Assembly: GCF_028290625.1 (NCBI RefSeq)
Contig: NZ_JAQGJM010000028.1
Span: 1-64,000, forward strand
DNA length: 64,000 nucleotides
Origin: Devosia sp.
GTDB taxonomy: Bacteria > Pseudomonadota > Alphaproteobacteria > Rhizobiales > Devosiaceae
Direction of reading: 5' to 3'
Positions 53,211 through 61,051 of the stretch are shown here, piece after piece (positions within the stretch are counted from its first letter, which is position 1; each line of letters opens with the position of its first letter). The notes under the pieces are model-generated. The model did not search any database. It was not told the DNA's origin and worked only from the letters and a program-made list of their open reading frames with translations. The position numbers and the translations under genes were made by a program.

Positions 53211-54362
53211 ATGTCCTCACTCCTGGAGCCGTCGCGCCGTTTCGCCATCGGAGGGCGGAGCCGGCCTGTGCAGGGCGTGGCGCTGCTCGGCCTTTCGGTT
53301 ATTTTCATCGCCATTCTGGAACTGGCGGGCCTACCGGCGGCCTTGTTCCTGGGGCCGATGGTGGCGGGCATCATCATCGCCGGCGCGGATGGCACGGTGC
53401 GGGTGCCGCCCAACCTGTTCGTGCTGGCGCAAGGGGTGATCGGTTGCCTGATGGTGCGGGCGCTGCCCGCCTCGGTGATCGGCGAAATCGCCAAGGACTG
53501 GCCGATCTTCGCTATCGGGGTGCTCTCGGTCATCGTGGCGGCCAACGCGATCGGGCTGGTGTTGACGCGGCTGCGCGTGCTGCCCGGCACCACCGCGATC
53601 TGGGGCGCCTCGCCGGGCGCCGCGACCGCCATGATCATCATGGCCGAGGCGCATGGCGCCGATTTCCGCCTCGTGGCGCTGATGCAATATATCCGCGTGG
53701 TCTGCGTCGCCATTGCGGCATCGCTGGTGGCACGCATCTGGGCCAGCGGGGGTGGCAGCGGCCTGCCGCCGCCGCCGGTCGAGTGGTTTCCCGCCATCGT
53801 CTGGGTGCCGCTGTTGCAAACCCTGGCACTGGCCTTTATTGGTGCTTTCGTGGGCCGATGGCTGCGTCTGCCCGCCGGCTCGATGCTGCTGCCCATGATC
53901 CTGGGCGTCGTGCTGCAGAACACCGGCATCATCCAGATCGAATTGCCGCAATGGCTGCTGGCCATCAGTTATGCGCTGGCGGGCTGGTCGATCGGGCTGC
54001 GGTTCACGCGCGACATTCTCGGCCACGCCGCGCGCGTCTTCCCGCAAATCCTCGCCTCGACGCTCTTGCTGATCGCCATCTGCGGGCTGTTCGCGGTCGG
54101 CCTGGTGATGTTCGCCGGCGTCGACCCGCTCACTGCCTATCTGGCGACCAGCCCCGGCGGCGCCGATTCAGTGGCCATTATCGCCGCGTCGAGCAAGGTC
54201 GATGTGCCTTTCGTCATCGCCATGCAAACGGCGCGGTTCCTGGTCGTGCTGATGACCGGCCCGAGCCTGGCGCGACTGATCGTCCGGCTCGCCGGCGTCT
54301 CGGACGCGCCGCCGCCCAAGGTCATGGATATGACGCCGGCGCGGGACCCGCTCGATACCTGA
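53211..54362 (+). CDS. AbrB family membrane transporter-like protein
   Basis: Predicted 383-residue inner-membrane protein with about ten helices in two similar halves. Each half has the AbrB (ambiguous, pfam05145) pattern: AALFLGPMVAGIIIA and GSMLLPMILGVVLQN, WGASPGAATAMIIMAEAHGAD and TSPGGADSVAIIAASSKVD. E. coli AbrB affects aidB expression; transport of ammonia or small organic compounds has been proposed for relatives but is not proved. It is divergent from the acyltransferase operon across a 173-nt gap and may be a single-gene unit. Confidence 0.87.
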   Translation: MSSLLEPSRRFAIGGRSRPVQGVALLGLSVIFIAILELAGLPAALFLGPMVAGIIIAGADGTVRVPPNLFVLAQGVIGCLMVRALPASVIGEIAKDWPIFAIGVLSVIVAANAIGLVLTRLRVLPGTTAIWGASPGAATAMIIMAEAHGADFRLVALMQYIRVVCVAIAASLVARIWASGGGSGLPPPPVEWFPAIVWVPLLQTLALAFIGAFVGRWLRLPAGSMLLPMILGVVLQNTGIIQIELPQWLLAISYALAGWSIGLRFTRDILGHAARVFPQILASTLLLIAICGLFAVGLVMFAGVDPLTAYLATSPGGADSVAIIAASSKVDVPFVIAMQTARFLVVLMTGPSLARLIVRLAGVSDAPPPKVMDMTPARDPLDT

Positions 54363-54368
54363 GCGCGC

Positions 54369-54707
54369 CTAGCGTTCCGCCGCCTGGCGGGCGCGAATGA
54401 ACTCGACTCCACCCGCCAGCCGCGCGCTATTGGGCCGGTCCGGATCGGTCACCCTCCAAAACGGGATGGTGCCGTCCCCGGCCACGACCTGCTCGGCGAT
54501 GGTGCGCAAATGCCGCTGCACCGTCACCGGGCAGCAGGCGTCGGCGCCATAGCGCGCCGCAAGACTTGTGCGAACCGTGCCCAGGTCGCCGGCACGACCG
54601 GGCGGCACAGCGGCAATGGCCTCACTCACCATCTCGAGCGACGGGATCAGCATGGTCTGGGTGCCGCTTCGGCCTTTGCGGCGGGGTTCGATGACGGGCT
54701 GGGTCAT
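54369..54707 (-). CDS. Alkyltransferase-like (MGMT-like) small protein
   Basis: Predicted 112-residue protein. After a basic leader, MLIPSLEMVSEAIAAVPPGR and the DACCPVTVQRHLRTIAE and IPFWRVTDP segments match a bacterial family distantly related to the DNA-binding domain of O6-methylguanine-DNA methyltransferase, in which a Cys-Pro pair replaces the PCHR active site. True repair activity has not been shown for that family to my knowledge. GAGGAGG lies just before the ATG at 54707. It is 44 nt downstream-side of the AraC regulator's end region on the same strand and could be co-transcribed with it. Confidence 0.6.
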   Translation of the reverse strand: MTQPVIEPRRKGRSGTQTMLIPSLEMVSEAIAAVPPGRAGDLGTVRTSLAARYGADACCPVTVQRHLRTIAEQVVAGDGTIPFWRVTDPDRPNSARLAGGVEFIRARQAAER

Positions 54708-54751
54708 GGTAAATCCTCCTCGCCCCAGCTTACGAGATTATCGGGCCGCCG

Positions 54752-55675
54752 TCAGCCGCCTGGTCGAACTGTGCGCCGATGCTCGCGCGGTGTCTGCCCA
54801 AAGGCGCCGCGGAAGGTGCGGGTGAAGTTGGAGCCGTTTTCGTAGCCGACCCGCGCCATGATTTCGGCAATCGGCAGGCCGGTATCGCGCAGCAGCGACG
54901 AGGCGACCCGCAGGCGCAGACCGATGACGTATTGGCGCAGGCTCTGGCCGGTCAGCGCCCGGAAGCGCAGGTTGACCTGGGTCCGGTTGCTGCCGCACCA
55001 GCGCGCCACATCGTCCAGGGTGAATTCGGTGTTGAACCGCTCGTGCACGAACAGCAGCGCCTGGTCCAGCCGGTCGTCCGAGGCTGGCGTCGTCAATTGC
55101 TGCACTTGCGGATTGGCGACGCGCAGTTGGAACAGCAACTCGATCAGCCAAGAGCGGGTGCGGCAGGGCCAATGCGCGTCGATTTGCGCCGCACCCTCGG
55201 CTCCCACCCGGCTCAGGGCTTCGCCAACGCGCTGGTGCAGCGTGGCCGACAGCAGCAGTGGCCGTCCAGCCACATCCGGTTCGAGAAAGCGTCGCAACAG
55301 ATAGGCGTCCTGCTCCACCGTGCCGTCGAACACCGCGGTGGCGCGCAGCAGGTCGGGCGTGAACAGGCTGTTGATGACGCCGGGTTCGAAGAACAGCACG
55401 TCGAGCACCAGACTCTGGCGGCGGATGATGGTCGGGCGGGTGGTCTCATCGAGCAGGATCACGGCGGGCGCCGCGACCATGACCGGCCCGTCGGGGCCCT
55501 CGATCAGCCCAGTGCCATGCGCAATATGGATCAAGCCGTAATGGCCAACAAATGCCTGCGCCGGATCATAGGGGCCCAGTTCGACCGGCAACTGGTAGCC
55601 GGCGAAGAACTGTCGGCCGACAAACATCGATTGGGCTGCGGCTGGCATCATGGCGGAGCGGTTTCCATTCCGCAT
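54752..55675 (-). CDS. AraC family transcriptional regulator
   Basis: Predicted 307-residue regulator. The N-terminal half (about 15-180) is an AraC-binding-like effector domain (GLIHIAHGTGLIEGPDG, LVLDVLFFEPG); the C-terminal two-HTH domain (about 205-300) shows TLDDVARWCGSNRTQVNLRF and LPIAEIMARVGYENGSNFTR followed by AFGQTPREHRR. The ATG at 55675 is chosen; an ATG at 55651 is possible. It is divergent from the exported hydrolase gene 85 nt away, so it may control that gene. Confidence 0.9.
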   Translation of the reverse strand: MRNGNRSAMMPAAAQSMFVGRQFFAGYQLPVELGPYDPAQAFVGHYGLIHIAHGTGLIEGPDGPVMVAAPAVILLDETTRPTIIRRQSLVLDVLFFEPGVINSLFTPDLLRATAVFDGTVEQDAYLLRRFLEPDVAGRPLLLSATLHQRVGEALSRVGAEGAAQIDAHWPCRTRSWLIELLFQLRVANPQVQQLTTPASDDRLDQALLFVHERFNTEFTLDDVARWCGSNRTQVNLRFRALTGQSLRQYVIGLRLRVASSLLRDTGLPIAEIMARVGYENGSNFTRTFRGAFGQTPREHRRTVRPGG

Positions 55676-55760
55676 GATATCTAGTCCATCCCGGCATGGT
55701 TGCGAAGGGCGCTTCGCCCGAGTGTGTCCCGCCGGCGAGAAGGCCGCGCAGGAGGACAGC

Positions 55761-56459
55761 ATGGATTTTCGACCCACTCTATTGTCGCTACTCACGACGG
55801 TCGCCACGACCGTGATGCTCAGTGCGCCGGCGCTGGCCGCCGAGGCCAAGGTGGTCGCCTTCACCAGCGACGACGGGATCGCCCTTTCGGGGCTGTGGTA
55901 CGGAGACGGCGACAATGTCGTCATCCTGTCCCATCAATACGATCTGGACCAGGCGGCCTGGGTCGATGTCGCCAATAGCCTGGCCGACCAGGGCTATGGC
56001 GTGCTGACCTACAATTTCCGCGGCTACAAGCCGTCGGAAGGCACGCAGGATATCGGCGCCATCGGGCATGATCTCGATGCGGCGATTGCCTTCGCCAAGG
56101 CCGGCGGAGCGGCCAATCTGGTGCTGGTTGGCGCCAGCATGGGCGGCATCGTCACCGTGCCGGCCGCGGTTGCGGCGAAGCCTTTGGGCTACGTGACGCT
56201 ATCGGCGCCGCTGGGTTTTGCGGGCCTTGCCGCCGATGATGTGTCGCTCTCGACGTCCACGGCCGCCAAGCTGTTCATCAATACCGAAAACGACACCTAT
56301 ATCGCCGACACCAAGCACATGTTCGAGGTTGCGGCCGAACCGAAGACCCTGGAGATCTATCCGGGCGGCGAGCACGCCATGTCGATGTTCCCCGCCGCCC
56401 ATGGGGCCGAAGCCAAGGCGCGCATCGTCAAGTTCATCAATGACGTGATGCCGCTGTAG
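55761..56459 (+). CDS. Exported alpha/beta hydrolase
   Basis: Predicted 232-residue periplasmic or secreted esterase-like enzyme. A signal peptide (FRPTLLSLLTTVATTVMLSA, cleavage near ALAAE) leads into the fold: oxyanion/HQ strand VVILSHQYD, LTYNFRGYKPSEG, nucleophile elbow GASMGG (Ser about 118), then the acid in NTENDTY and the His in GGEHAMSM. All three catalytic residues are present. CAGGAGGA precedes the ATG at 55761. The natural substrate is unknown. It faces the AraC gene. Confidence 0.87.
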   Translation: MDFRPTLLSLLTTVATTVMLSAPALAAEAKVVAFTSDDGIALSGLWYGDGDNVVILSHQYDLDQAAWVDVANSLADQGYGVLTYNFRGYKPSEGTQDIGAIGHDLDAAIAFAKAGGAANLVLVGASMGGIVTVPAAVAAKPLGYVTLSAPLGFAGLAADDVSLSTSTAAKLFINTENDTYIADTKHMFEVAAEPKTLEIYPGGEHAMSMFPAAHGAEAKARIVKFINDVMPL

Positions 56460-56609
56460 GTCGTGCGGCCAGTTGTGTCAGGCCGGAGCGAAAATGGTGG
56501 TTTTCGAGAACCGGAGCGCAACGTACGTTTTGTACGTGAGCACCGGAAGCGCAGAAAATCGCCATTTGCAGCCCGGCATCACCAACTGGCCGCACGATCT
56601 ACAAGCAAA

Positions 56610-56637
56610 CGGCCCCGCCCATTGTTGGACGGGGCCG
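56610..56637. terminator. Hairpin terminator between the hydrolase and the small membrane protein gene
   Basis: Eight-bp stem CGGCCCCG/CGGGGCCG between convergent genes; no T-run. Confidence 0.5.
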
Positions 56638-56659
56638 AGGAGCGGCGCTGTGACGGCGC

Positions 56660-56827
56660 CTAGAAAATGGCGAGGTATTTCAGCAGGGAAATAATGCCGA
56701 TCACGATCACCACGATCTGCAGGATCTGGCGAACGCGTGCCTCGACGGGCAGGCGCTGGACCAGCCACAGGATGAGCACGACGACGAGGAAGGTGATGAG
56801 AATGCTGATGAGGACAGACGTGCCCAT
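56660..56827 (-). CDS. Small membrane protein, Thivi_2564-like
   Basis: Predicted 55-residue protein with two membrane helices (about 4-25, VLISILITFLVVVLILWLV, and 34-53, ILQIVVIVIGIISLLKYL) joined by a charged turn (QRLPVEARVRQ). This pattern matches very small inner-membrane proteins of the Thivi_2564 type. Function is unknown. The ATG at 56827 has GGAG upstream. An EcfG-like promoter at 56860-56884 (one mismatch) suggests a stress-induced product. Confidence 0.7.
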   Translation of the reverse strand: MGTSVLISILITFLVVVLILWLVQRLPVEARVRQILQIVVIVIGIISLLKYLAIF

Positions 56828-56859
56828 TGCGGGTCTCCATGGTGACGCTACGATCACAC

Positions 56860-56884
56860 AACGTAGCCGCAGGGGCTTCGTTGC
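56860..56884 (-). promoter_or_regulatory. EcfG-like promoter of the small membrane protein
   Basis: GCAAC-N16-CGTT on the minus strand, one base off the GGAAC-N16-CGTT consensus, 33 nt before the gene start. Confidence 0.45.
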
Positions 56885-57010
56885 CTGGGTCCGGATAAAT
56901 GGTACGCGAAACGCAAACGTTACCAGCGCTCTCCCGTCCTTGTGACGGCGGCGTTACGTATTCGTCGGAAGGCACGTCCCCATCGAAAGCCGCGGCAGGT
57001 TAGCTAAGGG

Positions 57011-57424
57011 CTAACCCTGGATGCCATTTTTGCGAAGCGCATCGAGTGCCGCCTGCGGGCCTGAGCGGCGCTGCCGCAAGACATCGATTACATGCACGGT
57101 GTTTTCCTGCACCGATTGCCAATAGCGCACCTGATCTTCGGCAAGTGTCTTGTCCTGCTCGGCCTTGTCGATTTCGGCATCAATCAGCCCCATCCGGTCG
57201 AGATAGGTGGCAGCGTCCTGTTCGGCGCTTCTGAGGTGCTGCTGAACTTGCCGTTGCGCCCGTTCTACCAGATCGGGAAGTTCGACGGTTTTCGTGGCGG
57301 TCATCGCCTGCAGGTGAATACCGCTATCGGCAGAGTCGCTCGATCCGTCTTCGGTGTCGCCTCCGTCGGTCGGCACGGGCTTGCGCGATCCGTTACTTTT
57401 CGGCACGCTTTGAATATCAGGCAT
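57011..57424 (-). CDS. Hypothetical coiled-coil protein
   Basis: Predicted 137-residue cytosolic protein not recognised as a known family. Residues 1-40 are polar and disordered in appearance (Ser/Asp/Gly-rich, GGDTEDGSSDSADSG); from about 45 a long charged helix follows (DLVERAQRQVQQHLRSAEQD, then AEIDKAEQDKTLAEDQVRYW), suggesting a dimeric coiled coil. No signal peptide or membrane helix. AAAGGA lies 9 nt before the ATG. It is convergent with nothing close and has an AT-rich upstream region. Confidence 0.65.
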   Translation of the reverse strand: MPDIQSVPKSNGSRKPVPTDGGDTEDGSSDSADSGIHLQAMTATKTVELPDLVERAQRQVQQHLRSAEQDAATYLDRMGLIDAEIDKAEQDKTLAEDQVRYWQSVQENTVHVIDVLRQRRSGPQAALDALRKNGIQG

Positions 57425-57816
57425 TTTTCGGAATCCTTTCGCGTAAAGGCCAAATGCTCGCTACGGACAGACGCAAAGAACAAGTTGTCCCATAACAAGA
57501 CACGAGAATGCAGCAGTTAACGAATTGTTTCGAATCATTTTTTCTGGAAGACTTGACGGTCTTCTTTTTCGTCAAGTGATGACTGCAGTGTTTCCTCAGG
57601 TTAGTTTCTGAGGGCGTGCCTCAATCCGGTAGGTTTTGAGGCAACGGCATCGGCGTGGCGCGCAAAGCGGCGCCGTTCGTCACACAGGTGTTGGCTGAAC
57701 AGGTCATGAAGAAGTGGATCAGCCAGGGTTAAGGCCCCTGATGGCAGTCGTTAGTTCGGGCGGGCGGTGGTTTTTGTGAAAGCCGAGGCGCCCCATTCAC
57801 ATTTATGGAGACTTCC
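57425..57816. other. Intergenic region with three successive hairpins
   Basis: 392 nt, AT-rich in its first 160 nt. It contains the hairpins ACTTGACG/CGTCAAGT (57551-57577), CCTCA/TGAGG (57594-57613) and TGCCTCA/TGAGGCA (57618-57643), reported separately as a possible RNA. The rest (57650-57816) holds no recognised signal except the GGAG before the next gene. Confidence 0.5.
57551..57643. ncRNA. Possible small structured RNA (three hairpins)
   Basis: Three adjacent perfect stems of 8, 5 and 7 bp, the last two built from the same CCTCA/TGAGG core, in an intergenic region. Strand, promoter and ends cannot be fixed from sequence; it could instead be a long mRNA leader of the downstream gene. 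No Rfam class is recognised. Confidence 0.3.
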
Positions 57817-58842
57817 GTGGCACTCAAATCGCTTTATCTCCTTCCCCTTCTCGTCCTGGCTCCCGCTGCCGCATTTGCGCAGGCCGCGCCGATTCCTCCC
57901 AACGTGACCTTTGCGGTGGCGGCCACGATGCCGACCCTCAAGGATTCCTCGCGCAAGGATACTTTTGCGGTCACGCTGGGCGATGCCCAGGTGAAATCGC
58001 AGATCGAATTGACCTGCTCGGCCGGTCACACCTCGCTGCTGATCATGCGCGAGGACAAGGCCTGCGCCGTTGCCGGCAATGGCTCGATCGTCAATCCGGC
58101 CAACCAGGCCCTGTTGCCGCGCACGCAATATGCCGGCGGCTATGTGGTCAAGAGCGATGGCTCGACCGATGGCTCGACGCTGTCGATCAACTACCTCGCG
58201 CTGGGCAAGGTGCCGCCCTCGACCGCGGCGTTTTCGGGCTCGATGAACCTCAAGCCGGAAATCACCTCGACCGGTGCCGCGGCTTTGGCCAGCACGGTGT
58301 TGGCCAAGATCAATACCGGTGGTGACGCGGCCCTGATCGACCAGCGCGTCGATACGGTCGACCTGTCGCGGCTGTTCGTGCCGTCGGCCGGCCTGCCGTC
58401 GGACCAGGGTTGCACCTGGTCGGGCAATATGGTGTTTGCCTACCAGACCGAGAGCTGGTTCATGGACCTGACGGCGAACTGCGCCGACAAGGAATATGTG
58501 CTCAAGGGCAATATGCCCTGGACCGACTCGCCCGGCGTCGATGCACAGACCCAGTATGACCTGACGCTGACCCTGCCATCGGCCGACGCCACCAGCGACG
58601 ACGCGCTGTTTGCCTCTTCGGACGCCAATAGCGATCTGTTCAGCGCTGCCGATGGCATCTCGGCGCAGATCATCATGAAGGAAAGCAAGTACGTCACCGT
58701 CGACATCGATGGCGTGCCCACCGAAACTCCGTCGCAGGTCGATGCCTCGGGCACCTTCACCGGCACCAATGTTCCGGTCGAAGTCGTCCGCTCGCTGGCG
58801 ACGCTGTTTGGCCTCCTGTCGTCGAACCTGTTCGGCGCCTGA
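57817..58842 (+). CDS. Exported protein of unknown function
   Basis: Predicted 341-residue periplasmic or secreted protein. I chose the GTG at 57817 because GGAG is 5 nt upstream and the product then starts with a clean signal peptide (ALKSLYLLPLLVLAPAAAFA); an ATG at 57805 would add four residues. The mature part is Ser/Thr/Ala-rich and looks beta-rich, with cysteines in ELTCSAGHTS, DKACAVAG, QGCTWSG and TANCADKEY that could form two disulfides. No enzyme motif or family is recognised. A strong terminator follows. Confidence 0.7.
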   Translation: MALKSLYLLPLLVLAPAAAFAQAAPIPPNVTFAVAATMPTLKDSSRKDTFAVTLGDAQVKSQIELTCSAGHTSLLIMREDKACAVAGNGSIVNPANQALLPRTQYAGGYVVKSDGSTDGSTLSINYLALGKVPPSTAAFSGSMNLKPEITSTGAAALASTVLAKINTGGDAALIDQRVDTVDLSRLFVPSAGLPSDQGCTWSGNMVFAYQTESWFMDLTANCADKEYVLKGNMPWTDSPGVDAQTQYDLTLTLPSADATSDDALFASSDANSDLFSAADGISAQIIMKESKYVTVDIDGVPTETPSQVDASGTFTGTNVPVEVVRSLATLFGLLSSNLFGA

Positions 58843-58866
58843 TAACGACACTGTCGATTTGACGCG

Positions 58867-58892
58867 AAGGCGGTCCGAAAGGGCCGCCTTTT
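58867..58892 (+). terminator. Rho-independent terminator
   Basis: Ten-bp stem AAGGCGGTCC/GGGCCGCCTT (one G-T pair) with a GAAA tetraloop and a following TT; ends the exported-protein transcript. Confidence 0.85.
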
Positions 58893-58943
58893 GCTATCAA
58901 TAAGGCCACATTGGTGGCGGGATTGACACCCTATAATGGCTGC

Positions 58944-58955
58944 GGTAACGTTCCC
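58944..58955. promoter_or_regulatory. LacI-type operator upstream of the LacI gene
   Basis: GGTAACGTTCCC, 11 of 12 positions of the perfect palindrome found at 60122-60133, with the AACGTT centre typical of LacI-family sites. TATAAT at 58932-58937 lies just upstream, so the operator covers the likely start of transcription. Confidence 0.6.
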
Positions 58956-59018
58956 ATGGCGTCGGGAAGCGGGTCGTTTAGAATCCGTGGTTTTGCAGAC
59001 CGATGCAGGGATGAGGCA

Positions 59019-60077
59019 ATGAGCGCGAGCCGCAATCGACGGCCCACCATCATCGATGTCGCAGAACGCGCGGGCGTGTCCAAAAGCACCGCGGCGCGGG
59101 CGCTTGCCGGCTCCTCCAATATCACCGAAGAAACCCGCGAGCGGGTACTGAAGGCTGCGGCGACCGTGGGTTACGAGCGCAATCACCTGGCCGTGGGCAT
59201 GCGTTCGGGCCGCTCCGGGCTGCTGGGCCTGGTCATTCCAGATATCACCAATCCGTTCTGGGCCGATGTCGCCCGGGGCGCGCAGGACAAGGCGGCCGAG
59301 AGCGGCGCATCCTTGCTGGTGTTCTCGTCTGACTGGGATGTGGCCAAGGAAGCGGCGCATCTGGGAGCCTTGCGGCGGGCCCGGGTGGATGGCGCGATCA
59401 TCAATCCGGTGGCGGATAGCTTTGACGATCTCGATCGTTTTGGGCTGCCCTTCGTGCTGATCGGCTCCAGTGCCGAGCGCTTTACCGAAACCTCAAGCGT
59501 CGGCTCGGACATTGCCCAGGCCGTGCGGCTGGGTATGGATCACCTTGTTTCCAAAGGGCATTCGGCGCCAAGCCTGATCCTGGGGCCGAAATCGCGTCTG
59601 GCGCGGGCGCGGTTCTTGCGCGCCGTGCATGAGCACTGTGTCGAGCGCGATATCGATCCGGCGATCCTCGCGACCGAGGACGGCGAATATACTGTCGAGG
59701 GCGGGCGGATCGCCATGCGGCGCCTGCTGGAGCGGGCGCATGTGGGCCATGTTTGCGTCTTCGCCGCCAACGATATGATGGCGATCGGCGCCATGATGGC
59801 GGTGCGCGAAGCCGGGCTGCGCTGCCCGGAAGATGTGTCCATTATCGGCTTTGACGGCATTCCGTCGGGCGAGTTTACCTGGCCCGGCCTCACCACCATC
59901 GCCAAGCCCGGCCGCGGCCTGGGCGAGCGGGCGGTCGAGGGACTATTCAACGAAATCGAACACCGACCGGAACACCGGCGGATCTATTTGCCGTGCCGGC
60001 TGATCGAGCGAGGTTCACTCGCCGACCTGTCCACGGCAACCCCGCTACGCGCTGCCGCGGGGGCAGGGAGGGTCTGA
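59019..60077 (+). CDS. LacI family transcriptional regulator
   Basis: Predicted 352-residue repressor. The HTH is at about 8-30 (PTIIDVAERAGVSKSTAARA) with the hinge helix near 50-62, followed by a periplasmic-binding-protein-like sensor (GLVIPDITNPFWADVARGAQ, GADIAQ-like SVGSDIAQAVRLGMDHL, VFAANDMMAIGAMMAVREAG, SIIGFDGIPSGEF). The ATG at 59019 is preferred over upstream frame because the HTH then starts at residue 8. It is two nt upstream of the first permease gene and has an operator at its own promoter, implying autoregulated control of the importer by a sugar ligand. Confidence 0.93.
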   Translation: MSASRNRRPTIIDVAERAGVSKSTAARALAGSSNITEETRERVLKAAATVGYERNHLAVGMRSGRSGLLGLVIPDITNPFWADVARGAQDKAAESGASLLVFSSDWDVAKEAAHLGALRRARVDGAIINPVADSFDDLDRFGLPFVLIGSSAERFTETSSVGSDIAQAVRLGMDHLVSKGHSAPSLILGPKSRLARARFLRAVHEHCVERDIDPAILATEDGEYTVEGGRIAMRRLLERAHVGHVCVFAANDMMAIGAMMAVREAGLRCPEDVSIIGFDGIPSGEFTWPGLTTIAKPGRGLGERAVEGLFNEIEHRPEHRRIYLPCRLIERGSLADLSTATPLRAAAGAGRV

Positions 60078-60079
60078 CC

Positions 60080-61051
60080 ATGGTTGCACAGAGCAAACAG
60101 AGTAATTTGGCGGCCATTCGCGGGAACGTTCCCAAGGCCGAAAGCGACCAACATGCCGGATTTCTCGCTCGCGGCATCCGCCAATGGTGGCCGTATTACG
60201 CGATGATGGCGCCGGGGATAATTTTTTTCGTCCTGTTCCATTATCTGCCGATCTGGGAATCCAAGATCGCCTTCGAACAATTGCGCATTATCCCACCTAA
60301 CCTGTGGGTGGGATTGAAACATTTCCAATTGCTGTTCGCCTCGCCGGTGTTCTGGCAAGTGCTGCTCAATACGCTGATCATCTCCGGCATGAAGATGGCC
60401 TTCGTGTTCCCGGTGCCCATTATCGTGGCGCTGATGCTCAACGAAGTCCGCAGCGGCTCGCTGCGCAAATTCATCCAGTCGGCGGTGTACCTGCCGCACT
60501 TCCTCTCCTGGGTGGTGATCGCCGGTGTGTTCATCGCCGCACTCTCGCCGAGCGACGGCGTGGTCAACGACATAACCGGCATGTTCGGCGCAGCGCCAAA
60601 GTCGTTCATGACCGATACCGGGGCGATCCGCTGGGTGCTGGTCTATTCGGAAATGTGGCGTTCGGCGGGGTGGGACAGCCTGCTGTATCTGGCGGCCATC
60701 ATCGCCATCGATCAGGCGCTGTATGACGCCGCGGAGATGGACGGCGCCAACAGGTGGCAGAAAATCTGGCACGTGACCATCCCCGGCATCGTGCCGACGA
60801 TCGCGACGCTGTTCATTCTCAATGCGGGCATTTTCCTCAGCGCCGACCTCAACCAGGTCATCAACTTCACCAACGACGTGGTGCGCACGCAGATCGATAT
60901 CGTGGACACCTATGTGTACCGCATCGGCTTGCAGACCGGGGAATACTCGCTGGCGACGGCTGCCGGCTTGTTCAAGGCCGTGCTGGGCATGGTGCTGATC
61001 CTCATGGCGCATCTGTTTTCCAAGCGACTGACCGGCAAGGGAGTGTGGTGA
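60080..61051 (+). CDS. Carbohydrate ABC transporter permease, LplB-like
   Basis: Predicted 323-residue inner-membrane subunit of a CUT1 importer, closest in pattern to LplB-type permeases. Six helices follow a 30-residue cytosolic leader (first helix YYAMMAPGIIFFVLFHYLPI); the EAA loop reads LYDAAEMDGANRWQKIWHVTIP. AGGGAGG precedes the ATG at 60080. The first codons contain a perfect 12-bp LacI-type palindrome at 60122-60133 (coding for RGNVPK). The stop overlaps the next start by one base (TGATG). Confidence 0.92.
   Translation: MVAQSKQSNLAAIRGNVPKAESDQHAGFLARGIRQWWPYYAMMAPGIIFFVLFHYLPIWESKIAFEQLRIIPPNLWVGLKHFQLLFASPVFWQVLLNTLIISGMKMAFVFPVPIIVALMLNEVRSGSLRKFIQSAVYLPHFLSWVVIAGVFIAALSPSDGVVNDITGMFGAAPKSFMTDTGAIRWVLVYSEMWRSAGWDSLLYLAAIIAIDQALYDAAEMDGANRWQKIWHVTIPGIVPTIATLFILNAGIFLSADLNQVINFTNDVVRTQIDIVDTYVYRIGLQTGEYSLATAAGLFKAVLGMVLILMAHLFSKRLTGKGVW
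60122..60133. promoter_or_regulatory. Perfect LacI-type palindrome GGGAACGTTCCC inside the permease gene
   Basis: Self-complementary 12-mer at codons 15-18 of the LplB-like gene, matching the operator before the LacI gene with one change. It is 1178 bp from that site, a distance compatible with repression looping or a roadblock. Confidence 0.55.

Noticed and set aside
58923..58937. TTGACA followed closely by TATAAT before the LacI gene as one promoter
   Set aside because: Only 3 nt separate the hexamers, so they cannot work as a -35/-10 pair; TATAAT may pair with TTGGTG further upstream instead.
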